Assembly (NCBI GenBank): GCA_000711775.1
Contig: ARYC01018494.1
Location: 49,137 to 113,136 of the forward strand
Direction: 5' to 3'
Source: Oxytricha trifallax
Lineage: Eukaryota; Ciliophora; Spirotrichea; Sporadotrichida; Oxytrichidae
DNA: 64,000 bases
Shown here: piece by piece, positions 1 to 9,518 of the stretch
How positions within the stretch are numbered: the first letter of the stretch is position 1
Layout of the letters: every line of letters begins with the position of its first letter
Notes under the pieces: generated by a model
The model's database searches: none
Seen by the model: only the letters and a program-made list of their open reading frames with translations
What the model was told of the DNA's origin: nothing
Made by a program: the position numbers and the translations under genes

Positions 1-2335
1 TAAATAAATGTGATTTTAATAATGGTTCTATTAAAAAAAAGAAATATATAAATAATACCAATTAATAACTTATTAATTATATTTAAAAATATATTTTTTA
101 TTGAAATTAAAATCATATAAAAATTTCTAAACCTAAATTATATATTGCTAATAAAATCTATAATTTAATTAAATTGCATTCAAATCTCCTTAATATAAAT
201 AGCTTAATAATCCTTATCTTTATGTTGTTTTTTTGTTATATACCTATATAAATTATTGAGAAATTTTCACTTTAGTTTATAATTTAGAGAAGAACTTATT
301 TTCATTATTAATTAATGAGATGCTTAAGATGATACCCTTATTCATATATAGTTTTTTTACCTTTTAAAATCATTTTTTTATTATATTAGTAGGATAATGA
401 ATAAAAATAATTTATAGAAAAATTAATCTAAAAAATATAATGGATTTGGTATATAAATTGTAAAGTAAAATTTAATTAATTTAAAATAAATAATTCATTC
501 TATATTTACATTATTTCAAAGATTTAATAAATAATTTTTATTTAACATAACTTTTATAATTATATAATATATTACGATAAATTAAGTTTCTAAATCTGAA
601 CCATATATTATCAAATTTTTATTGTATTTATAATAAGTATAAATATAATAATATAATTTAAATAATTTTTATATATGTTGCTTTTTGAGATATTTTATTT
701 AAACAAATGTTATGTTGATATCAATTTAAAAAACCTATAATTCCCTACAATCAATATCTTGAAAATAGTATTTAATGAAAAGTAGTATTTAGACTTTTAT
801 TTTATTTTGAATTTCAAAACCCTCCCTAGATTATCATATAGAAATATACCCTTAATTTATTGTAAAAAAAGTATTCTTAGATTAAATTTAAATTCGATTA
901 ATACACAACAAATAAAGGGTATTTTATGTAAAACAATTAAATATTAAATAAAATATAAATTTGCAATAGTTTTTTTTTATCAAATTCATTACTCATTATC
1001 AAAACTGAGTTTGTATTAGATTTAAACTTAAAATTTGCTACAGTGTTTGTAAATTTGCCTATCTAAATTTATTATTTTTAAACTTTACTCTGTAAGTAAG
1101 AACCCTTTATATTAAGCTATATGCAAAGCAATATTAAAAATTAAAATTTTTAAAAAATATATAATATGTAAATATAATAAACTATATTCATTTATTATGA
1201 TCTCATTTATGATATAATGAGTCTGGATCCTAGGTTCAAATAAATCTCTTATAATAGCCATTATAATAATCTCTTTCATTTAAAAATCATGCAATGCTTA
1301 AAGTACCATCAATAATTTATAAGAAACATTAATTCTTCAGGATTCCTTTTAAATCATCAAATTATAGTTAAATTTACATAAAATATTTATTTAAATATAT
1401 ATAATTACTTGAAAATTTCGGGGTGAAGTTTCATGCCTCAAATTTTTATATGAACCCAAGAAATGAATAATCCTGCTACCTTCGTAAGTGTCCACCCCAT
1501 TCAAAAAAAATATGTAATTTTATAAATTTAAAAATCTTGATAACAATATAGATATAGTGTTATATATAATCTAGCATCTAAATCATTTCTACCTTGATAA
1601 CAATTATAAAGAAAATTACATTAATTATTAATAAAAATATACTTAATTTAGCATTGGTTTAAATTTATAATTGACAAAGAATAATAATATTAAGAGATGT
1701 TTAAAATAAAATATTAATTTATAAATTTAATTTTATAAGGGCTTATTTGCTTGCCAAAAGATACAAAATTTAATGTTAAGGGCTGGAAAGCATCCCTGTA
1801 ATTTCTTATAGTACCTTATACATGTTCAATCATATAATGTAATTATTACCTAAATCTTAATATAATAATTAATCCATTTTAGTTACTAAATTATCAAGAT
1901 ATTCTTATAGAACAATATAATTTATAATAAATTAAAATGTTTTTATAATAATTTAATTTATTTTATTGTAAATTATTTCTTTAAAACAAAATACCCCTTT
2001 TTCAATTCTTATTTTATTTACCTATAGTTATTACTAGTGAGTATATCTTTAATATTTTTAATTTATTATTATAGTAATTCATGTTTTTTATATACTAATT
2101 TAAGCCAATTAAATGCTCATAAAATATAGTATAGATTAAATATTAAAATTGAATATCTTTATTATTAAGTGAATAATAAAATTACTAAAATCTATTAATA
2201 AATTGAGAAAATTGACATTTTAAACTGTTTTATATTGTAAATTGGGGTATGGAAAATCAATAAAATTATACTCTTAAATATTTAAATACATTGATTTAAA
2301 AATTAAAAAATATAATGTAAAATTTAATATCTATA
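1..2335. other. A+T-rich non-genic germline DNA
   Basis: No coding sequence is recognisable. The composition is extremely A+T rich with many homopolymer and TA tracts, typical of micronucleus-limited DNA. The only structured item is copy 1 of a dispersed box near 2050-2128, listed separately. Confidence 0.6.
2050..2128 (+). repeat. Dispersed AAGCCAATTAAATG box, copy 1
   Basis: An approximately 80-bp A+T-rich block made of a TTTTTAATTTATTATTAT lead, a TTATATACTAATT section and the core TAAGCCAATTAAATGCTCAT. Related blocks in the same orientation lie near 11505, 18427, 24440, 29238 and 33863. The core is the best conserved part. Function is unknown. Confidence 0.55.
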
Positions 2336-3130
2336 TAATAAGGTTTTATTTTTTAAGTTTAAAATGATTTTAAATTAATCAAAATTTTGTATATGTAAAG
2401 TAGGAGAAAGTTTTAAATATATCTCAAAAATGAAAATAAACAGATTTGAGAGTAAAATCATATGGAGATATCTCGATAATTATTAATTGATAGTTTAGAA
2501 GATATTCTGACTGTGTGAATTCAGCTCATATGCGCTGATTTTTATTTAGCACAAATGAGCTAAATAAAATTGAGAGCACGGCAGACTTTTTTTAAGTCAA
2601 ATAAGCGTTTTTAATTCATGATGTCCCCTTGGATCTAGTTTGCTTTAATTGTAAATTTCTTAATTAATTATAATATATTTAGTAATTTTCAAATTTGTGA
2701 AATTTATTAAATTTAAAAGTAATCACTAATGTGGTTTCTATAATGAGAAATTTGATTAATGTTAAAATATTTATTTTTTTATTACTAAATAAATTATAAT
2801 TAATTGAGAAATTTACAATTAAAGCAAACTAGATCCAAGGGGACATCATGAATTAAAAACGCGTATTTGACCTAAAAAAAGTCTGCCGTGCTCTCAATTT
2901 AATTTAGCCATTTGTGCTTAATAAAAATCAGCGCATATGAGCTGAATTCACGCAGTCAGAATATCTTCTAAACTATCAATTAATAATTATCGAGATATCT
3001 CCATATGATTATACTCTCAAATCTGTTTATTTTCCTTTTTGTGATATATTTAAAACTTTCTCCTACTTTACATATACAAAATTTTGATTAATTTAAAATC
3101 ATTTTACACTTAAAAAATAAAACCTTATTA
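2336..3130. repeat. 795-bp near-palindrome (inverted repeat, arms about 350 bp)
   Basis: Left arm 2336-2686 and right arm 2781-3130 are reverse complements with few mismatches. Matching landmarks are TGGATCTAGTTTGC with GCAAACTAGATCCA, GAGAGCACGGCAGAC with GTCTGCCGTGCTCTC, and the outer AATAAGG with CCTTATT. The spacer of about 94 bp is A+T rich. No transposase-like ORF is seen, so this could be a foldback or MITE-like element. The right edge directly abuts a truncated TBE, and no clear target duplication is visible. Confidence 0.8.
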
Positions 3131-3399
3131 AATGGGATATAAGGTCGCTAGGAGCAATAATTTCTAAATGAGATAATCCTAGAAATGATTTCTAAAGCTG
3201 TAAGATAAAAAAAGATTCAAAGAAGAATGCAGCAATACCTAGAATAGAATGAGATAAAAGGTAAAATGTATATTGTACGGAGTAGATAATATATAAGCCT
3301 AATTTTAAAACAGACAATACAATACACTAAAATGTAAGTTGGAAAGGAGATATTAAATTAAAAAAGTTACCTCATGATGCCAAGGTACTGTTTGAGTGA
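3131..3399 (+). pseudogene. TBE 57-kDa zinc-finger/kinase ORF, C-terminal remnant
   Basis: Reading TAA/TAG as Gln, the start gives WDIRSLGAII followed by DNPRNDF, which aligns with the kinase C-lobe WDVWALAAIIIECD of the neighbouring copy at about 7340. The end gives LPHDAKVLFE then TGA at 3397-3399, matching LPHDPKVHFE-stop in that copy. An in-frame TGA within the first 15 codons and further breaks make it non-functional. It shows that the C-terminal tail of this ORF is conserved between TBE subfamilies. Confidence 0.7.
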
Positions 3400-3558
3400 A
3401 AAATAAAAATAAACACCTCTAACTACACATATTTACAATACATTTAAACAATAAACTACTACTTAAACCCTTTTTAAGAACCCTAATAAAGTATGAGGCA
3501 ATTGTCTACTTATATCAATAAAAAAAAATCAAACTACTGAAGGAGTTTTGGGGTTTTG
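3131..3558 (+). mobile_element. 5'-truncated TBE transposon remnant (right end)
   Basis: The 3' end carries the TBE telomere-like terminus (GGGG, TTTT and a final G at 3558). Inward of that, the reverse complement resembles the left end of the element starting at 63394, sharing TTCAGTAGTTTGATT and CATACTTTATTAGGGTT. The left part encodes the kinase C-lobe end of the 57-kDa ORF. The first 3.5 kb or so of the element is missing and the break coincides with the palindrome edge at 3130. The bases after 3558 do not fit the usual A-N-T duplication. Confidence 0.8.
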
Positions 3559-3835
3559 TTGAAATTATCAATTAGTTTTTAATTTTTTATTAAGTCAAAA
3601 TATATGGTATTGTATGTTTTAAATAAATAGTATTCATTATATTGAATATATTTCGATCTTTTATACCTTGAAATTCTTTTGTCCAGCTAAATAAGAATTA
3701 TCCTCAAAATAATATCCATTAGGTTATCCATAAGTAAATCCTAAATCACTACAACTATTATTGTTCTTATCACAATAAAGACCCATTAACCCCTTAATGA
3801 GGTTTAATTTGCTAGAGTTTGGGGTTATTGAATAA

Positions 3836-4795
3836 ATGTTAGACTAAAATTACAATCTTTTGGGGTCTATTTATGATGAAGAGCTTATTTAGATTTAGTG
3901 TTAAAACTACGTAATGGATAAGTCATGTATGGTTAATAAGTCAAACTAGTACAGAACTATAAGTCTATTGCACTGCTCTTAAAGCGTAGTCCATCAACTC
4001 TTCGCTCCCACTGCCTTATAGCTGTATAACTAAAGCAATAATAGCTGAATTTTAAGTCTTAGAAGTAGTCAGAGTTTCAATAGAAGCATATATAGTATCT
4101 TATTCATGAAAATAACTTTGAAGTATTGCGCTCACGTCAATCTCGACCAACGAGCTACAATTTTTCACCGCATATTCCTGAGCTTAAGATTTCGGTTGTA
4201 AATTTTTATAAACGAAATAGTCTCTTATAAAGATGTAAATCGTAAAGAGAGTAATTGATTTTATTTAGCCATTTCACAATAACAACTTAAGTTATATTTA
4301 TAATTAATTGCAGAGAACCTTATAGAATAATATTAAGTTTATTAATGCTAAAGAGCTGTGTTCTTGGAGAAAATAGCTAAGATTCTGGTTTAGAAACTTA
4401 TGTTATTCATCCTCGCTCTATTAAGACAGAGCAGTATATAAAGTTCTTAGAACAGCTGAGAGAGAAGTACCCTGAATAAGAGATTTATACTGTTTGTTGA
4501 TAATCTTTCTGTTCATAAGACTAAAGAAACAAGGAAGAGTTATGACTAACTTAGAATAATGGCAGTGTTCAACGTACCTTACAGTCCATAGTTAAATGGA
4601 ATTGAGTTCTACTGGGGAATATTAAAAGGTCATTACAAGAAACTGCTGCTATACCACTTGATGCATGACCTACCTATCGATACAATTGATTTTATAAAAA
4701 GTTCAGCTAAGAGAGTTGATAATTAGTTGGCATAAAAGTGTGATAAAGAAGGGAGAGTGAATGTATATAAATAAGTTTTGTAGTTAAGTTAATGA
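3836..4795 (+). pseudogene. TBE transposase (42-kDa type, DD34E), degenerate
   Basis: This is the DDE transposase that cuts and pastes TBE elements (IS630/Tc1-like superfamily). The N-terminal helix-turn-helix part (SIALLLKRSPSTLRSH) and the C-terminal catalytic half are readable. The second Asp lies in FVDNLSVHK (codon 4499) and the Glu in YSPQLNGIEFYW (codon 4604), with exactly 34 residues between. The first catalytic Asp is lost: the position equivalent to HADEA reads NAKE. Compared with the second copy, roughly 90 bp after this site are deleted, and there are several 1-nt frameshifts. The last frame ends at TGA 4793-4795, about 10 bp from the convergent 22-kDa ORF stop. It cannot encode an active enzyme. 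Confidence 0.88.
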
Positions 4796-4804
4796 ATATA
4801 TAAT

Positions 4805-5591
4805 TCACATTTAAAATTCTTTAGAGGGAGCTGGCTTCTCTTTCTTTTCTTCTACTTCTTGCTTCCCTCCTCCTAAGTTTCTTCTCTTGCTGCCAGCTCC
4901 AGCATCTAAGTTCATTGACTCTGGAGGCTGAATATTTGAATAAAGTCTCTTGCTAACTTCATACTTTGTCTTGACTTTCGCTCTCTGAGAAGCTTGTTCT
5001 ATTCCTTCATCAAGACGATGCTAGTACCAGATTTTTCTAAAGAGTTAATCTACAAATCTTACTTGAAATATAAGGATACTTCTGCAGCTCTGATAGCCAG
5101 CTCTCACTTATCTTGATCCCTTGTTTGTCCTTATCTTCTGAAGAGATGCTGTACCTTTTCTTATGAGATTCTTGAATAATTTCTTTCAAGTAATCACCTT
5201 TAATTGTTGCAAGTATGCCAAAGAAATAGTTTCTTTCAGGTAGTTTATTTGACAACTGCTTCTTAGTAGGCAGGTACAGCGAAACCTCTGGGTCGTTCAT
5301 AGCATCATCATATAAGTTAGTCACTGAGATTTCTGGATAGTTTGGAATCTCTGCAAACTTTACATCTTAAGTTTTCAATGCTTTCTTCTCTTCGCAGAGT
5401 ATCGCCCTTAGAAATGAAATTTTGGTACCTTCCATCGTTGGCAAGAACAAACCAACTACATAATCAAGATGAGTTACTATGAGTTCATTACCTTGCTGCA
5501 CCAGGTAGCGGTGCAAATCCTCCTTGCTTCTAAATCTCTGAATCAATTCTTGTGCTTGCACTTTTTTCATTGCATCATTCATTGACTCCAT
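4805..5591 (-). CDS. TBE '22-kDa' ORF, possibly with a 26-nt intron
   Basis: TBE accessory protein of unknown function. From ATG 5591 one frame runs to TGA at 5010 (193 codons, about 22 kDa) without interruption if TAA/TAG are Gln. Conserved stretches shared with the second TBE are VGLFLPTMEGTKISFL and EISVTNLYDDAM. Downstream, a second conserved stretch in another frame (DAGAGSKRRN, EEKKEKP) ends FQM-TGA at 4805, and the other TBE ends FNM-TGA at the matching place. Removing 5037-5062 (GTAAG...TTTAG on this strand) joins the frames. A 2-nt insertion near 4968 then still breaks this copy. So the protein is either 193 aa or, ancestrally, about 250 aa. It converges on the transposase and diverges from the 57-kDa ORF. 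Confidence 0.75.
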
Positions 5592-6151
5592 CTTGTTTAC
5601 AGATCTAAGAAATGATATTCAAATTTAAGTTTTTTCAATTATATACCTCTGTAAGACTTACTGTTAAATATGGGCATCCTATAAGAGGTCAACCTCTAAG
5701 TAGTATATGGAGAAGGTTTTGAGAACTGGTTTAAAACTTGAGAGATTGATTTCAATTTCTACTGTTATAGTTCCATATTTTTAAATTTAGATTGGTACGT
5801 ACTTAATTAGGAGCAGCTCCTAAAATGCTAGTACTTAATTAGAAGCATTAATTAAAGCTAGTACTTAATGATGTGCACCCTAATTTTAATCATAAAATCA
5901 CAAAATGCCTCCTAAAGCAGTACATACTTAATTAGGTGCACCTCCTAAATGGGTACGTGTTGTAATCAATTTATTATTGATAGTAAAAATGGTTACTTTC
6001 TCACCCATATTTAGAGCTGGTTTGTTTCTTAGTGTTCATTTTTCTTCGCTAATACTCTAAAAACCTCCCTTAAAACTTATAAGGTTGCAAAGCTCTCTTA
6101 TGAGCTCTGAGTTATAGAGCCAGATTTATAATTTTAAATTCAAATTTAAAT
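5592..6151. promoter_or_regulatory. TBE divergent intergenic region with GTACTTAATTAG repeats
   Basis: About 560 bp between the divergently transcribed 22-kDa and 57-kDa ORFs. GTACTTAATTAG or a close variant starts at 5799, 5831, 5861 and about 5924, so the spacings are about 32, 30 and 63 bp. GAGCAGCTCC and GGTGCACC palindromes lie next to the copies. The second TBE has a related but different array at the same place. A role in transcription or in element-protein binding is inferred from position only. Confidence 0.5.
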
Positions 6152-7603
6152 ATGAGCGCTAACATTTTAAGAAAAACAACAGCACTTCCATCAAACTAAA
6201 TGAGACTTACCTTTGGCAGCAATAAAAAGTGTGATAGCTGCGAGATGAACTCTCATAAAGAACTACCAGAGCTATCACTTGAGGTCTCTGTTATTAAAAT
6301 AGAAATTAATAATAGAAAATAAATGGCAAACAAGTGTGTGGGAGACAGAGAGGAGGAGAAAGTTAGAAATGAAATTTCAATGTAAGCAGAGGAAGTTGAA
6401 GTATATTTTTGTGAGAAGTGTGAAAGAGACTTTACTCATAAATCTAGCTGGTACAGGCATATGAAGGTCCATAAGGAAGCTAAGCCTACTGTATACTTAA
6501 AGCACGACAAAGTTGATGGAAAGTATGATTGCTTTGAGTGCCATAAACAGTACTCTCACACAAGAGACTTAAAGAAGCATCTTTTAAAAGCCCACAAGAA
6601 AGAAATAGAAGTTGAAGATTAAGACACTGAACTGAAGTTGCTCAACAAAAGAAAAGCAAGGGAGCCTCTTTAAGTTGCTGAGTTTTAGCAAGGAAGCGAA
6701 TCAGAGTATGTGAGGATTGCACACAACCTCTTAGCATTAGAGGTCACTAAAATCATGATTAAAATATAATACAAGAAAATTCCAGTACTTGCATAGATTG
6801 ATTTAGATACTTCTCTTTAAAGCTACCTAATTCTAGAGGACTCCTATGACAAGAAAGTTATTAAGGATCATCAGTATGCTTACAAGGTATATCCTTTCAA
6901 CTATCTCCTTAGTGATGATAAATATTAAATGGAGTTTACTAATGAATATTAAGTACTCACTCAGGCTAAGTTTAAAGAGTGCAAATACTTAATAAAGCTA
7001 GATGCTGTTCTCCTAGCCAAAGATCATGTAGCTTTCAGACTACCACTCTTTGAAATGACACTCAGAGATTTCATAACTGATCAAAGAAATCATAGATAGC
7101 TTGCATTAATATCAACCTAAGCTATACAAGGTATGTATCAAAGGGCTTCATAAGTTAGGATTTGTTCACAGAGATATCAAGCCTGAGAATATAATGTTGA
7201 ACTTTTCACCAGTAACAGTAACAATTATTGATTTCAACAGAGCCTTAAGAGTTGAAGTATCAAGACTTGGAAGTGTAATGGGAACTCCAGGTTATTATCC
7301 AGAAAGAGAAGACTGGAGAGATGGAGACTTACAGTGGGATGTGTGGGCTTTAGCAGCAATAATAATAGAGTGCGATATGCCTCGCTACGATTACTATTCT
7401 ACAAGATGCGAGAAGGATGCTAAACAAAGAATAAAGTAATTTATTGAAAAAACAAGATTACTCAATCAATGAAACAAATGGCTGAGTCAATAATAATTAA
7501 ACCAAACTCAAGATCAGACATATCAATAGAGCAGATAGAGTTGTGATTAAGTAAGATAAACTTCAGACCGCTACCACATGATCCTAAAGTGCATTTTGAG
7601 TGA
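6152..7603 (+). pseudogene. TBE 57-kDa ORF: C2H2 zinc fingers plus protein kinase, frameshifted
   Basis: ATG 6152 opens a protein with two intact C2H2 fingers: CEKC, 12 residues, HMKVH; and CFEC, 12 residues, HLLKAH (about 6410-6600). A kinase-like domain follows with YKVYPF, VHRDIKPENIML (catalytic loop, with HRD and N intact), IIDFN in place of DFG, and GTPGYYPE for the activation segment end. A frameshift near 7115 separates the N-terminal part from the catalytic loop, another lies near 7455, and an in-frame TGA is at 7544-7546. The conserved tail LPHDPKVHFE ends at TGA 7601-7603. Established work reports zinc-finger and kinase motifs in the TBE 57-kDa ORF. Its role in transposition is not known to me. 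Confidence 0.87.
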
Positions 7604-7818
7604 TTACATTAAATACATTTACTATAAATTTCACATTAAAACCTATTAATAACCCCAACCCCTAACGAATTCCCTACAATTCAAAGCACTTATAAACCTC
7701 ATTAAGGGCTTTTGGGGTTTTGATTGATTATATAAAATTTACCTACTTTAGGTTAGTTCTTAATTAAAATAATAACATATCATTAACATAATATGATTAT
7801 TTTAATATATAAATTAAA

Positions 7819-7829
7819 TTTATTTACGT
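7819..7829. repeat. Left target-site duplication of the LINE
   Basis: TTTATTTACGT, repeated exactly at 9508-9518 directly after the (TTA)n tail. Confidence 0.75.
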
Positions 7830-9507
7830 ATTATTAAATTAAAAAGTTAATAGATGGCACGAGGCTTTTTGTCACAAAACTTCTAAATTTAATATCAGAG
7901 TGCCTACTCTGTCATGGAAGCGCAAAATTTGCTAGATTTGTCTCCTATACTTATTCCGGAGGTTGAACCCAACTGGCTGAAGTCAGTTCTTCAATCTGAA
8001 ATCTCTGAGGTTGGCTCTCAGAATCCCAATACATTGGAGTCACCGGACCCATCGTAGATCCATACTACCTAGTAGCCTCCTATTTAGTAACCAGACCTAT
8101 CTTCAGAATAATATACCGACCTACTTCTAGAACAGAATAGTATACCGATTACTGGCAACGAAAACATCTAAGCCCTGAGGTAAAACACTAACCCTACTAG
8201 ATTAGACAAGATGGTCATTCTTGGATCTCACCTAATCCAACCTTACTACCTCTGGTGGAAAAGAACTAAGATAAAAATTTCCAGGGGTACTCCTTAAGGT
8301 GGAAAACTTTCGCCACTCTTTTTCGTTCTAGTACTAGATACTGCCCTTAAAATTTTTGAGATTAAGTACAACTTCCCTATACTTAAACACATTAAGATCT
8401 ATGCTGATGACATGGTCATCATATTCCAAACAGATCACGACATCCCTCTCATAAAATAACAGTTAAGAGAACATCTCTTTTCATTCGGGCTCATTATCAA
8501 CGACGCTAAATGTGCTGAAATCAACAAAGGCTAGTTCGAATTTGACCTTAAAGCTCAAACACACTTTAAATATTTAGGAGTTGAGATTCACAAAGACCCT
8601 GTCAAAAACTTCCAATCTTTACTCAAGGAAATTCAGGATGAACTCAGAAACACCTATATAAGACTCTTTAAAGGCGACTAAGCCATCTATAGTAGAATCT
8701 ACTAACAATACATTTACTCTAAATTCTAATTCAAACTTTGCCCACTCTTGTTAACACTCAAGAATGAAGACTTTTTCAAAGTAATTGACATCCTTAAAAG
8801 AAAACTTGTTAGCTTCACTATAAAGGCCGATCCAATCCTCAAAATGTTCTTCAGTAACTAACTAAGGACCTTTGACTCCTCTCCCTTCCACATGGAACTC
8901 TACATAGCTCACAAGGTTGGATCGAAATACAAAATAGAAGAAATCTAAAACTACTAGTTCTAAAACCTAGAAAGACTAGCGATAGAAAAGATGTAGAGGA
9001 TTCTTTCGAATCTTCAAATGTACGCGGGAATTGGTCATAACGAACACCATATATCTAGGTAAGAATACTTCCTAAAACTTCCCCTAAAATACATTCCTAA
9101 CACACTAGCAGTGGCCCTACAAAACGGCCCCAAGTTCTTTGGAAAAAACTTCAGATGTTCAGTTTGTAAAGCCATATAAACAAGACTTTGCTATACACAT
9201 CATCTACCTACTTTTCGAGATGAAGTTTCTGCCACGATACGGGAACTTATCTAACTCATGAAAGAGAAAGAAGAACTCTTGCACGAAGACGATAACGAAT
9301 ACCATGAGACAATGGAGACATGCCAAGAACAATTAAGGTTTATTAAAAACAAACTTAAAGCTTCCGAAACTAGGATCAAAAGTCATCTTTGGTAAACATA
9401 CCAAGATCTGACAACAAAAAGGGACTCTGTCCCTTCATAATGATATGCTCAGGGGGTCTTGAACCCTCGATGCGAGTTAATTATTATTATTATTATTATT
9501 ATTATTA
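7830..9507 (+). mobile_element. LINE-type non-LTR retrotransposon derivative
   Basis: The insertion is bracketed by TTTATTTACGT at 7819-7829 and 9508-9518, an 11-bp target duplication that extends imperfectly to about 17 bp. The 3' end is a (TTA)n tract (about 9479-9507), as expected for target-primed reverse transcription. The body encodes one unbroken ORF containing part of a reverse transcriptase. At about 1.7 kb it is much shorter than a complete LINE, and the endonuclease and the first RT blocks are absent. Confidence 0.85.
7914..9443 (+). CDS. Truncated LINE reverse transcriptase ORF, 509 aa, unbroken in ciliate code
   Basis: ATG 7914 to TGA 9441-9443 is one frame of 510 codons with many TAA/TAG Gln codons. 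Visible RT motifs are SRGTPQGGKLSPLFF (block B, about residue 123) and IYADDMVIIF (YADD catalytic Asp pair at residues 165-166), then FKYLGVEI (the block after YADD). The C-terminal region has a CSVCK...CYTHH zinc-knuckle-like cluster from residue 415 and ends in a charged, coiled-coil-like stretch. Block A with the first catalytic Asp and the upstream finger blocks are missing. Instead, a Gln/Pro-rich N-terminal segment of about 105 residues leads straight into block B. An in-frame internal deletion of a larger ORF is the simplest explanation. With block A absent, independent polymerase activity is unlikely. Confidence 0.88.
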
Positions 9508-9508
9508 T
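9479..9508. repeat. (TTA)n microsatellite, LINE 3' tail
   Basis: About ten uninterrupted TTA/ATT units immediately before the right target duplication. Such simple-repeat tails replace poly(A) in several LINE clades. Confidence 0.85.
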
Positions 9509-9518
9509 TTATTTACGT

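Larger units (their letters stand above)
3777..7722 (+). mobile_element. TBE transposon, near full length, decayed
   Basis: About 3.95 kb with three ORFs in the canonical TBE order: transposase (+), 22-kDa ORF (-), 57-kDa zinc-finger/kinase ORF (+). The right terminus ends TTTTGGGGTTTTG at 7722 and is followed by ATT. The left terminus is eroded: 3777-3793 keeps only about 12 of 17 bases of the C4A4 motif and is preceded by AAT. The inward sequence TTAATGAGGTTTA is shared by both ends. All but the 22-kDa ORF carry obvious frameshifts. Confidence 0.92.

Noticed and set aside
1418..1502. Possible small inverted-repeat element (CGGGGTGAAG ... CCACCCCATT)
   Set aside because: Only about eight bases pair and no target duplication is visible.
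7855..7864. GGCACGAGG as a cloning adapter remnant
   Set aside because: It lies inside a transposon insertion with normal flanks; a single short match is likely chance.
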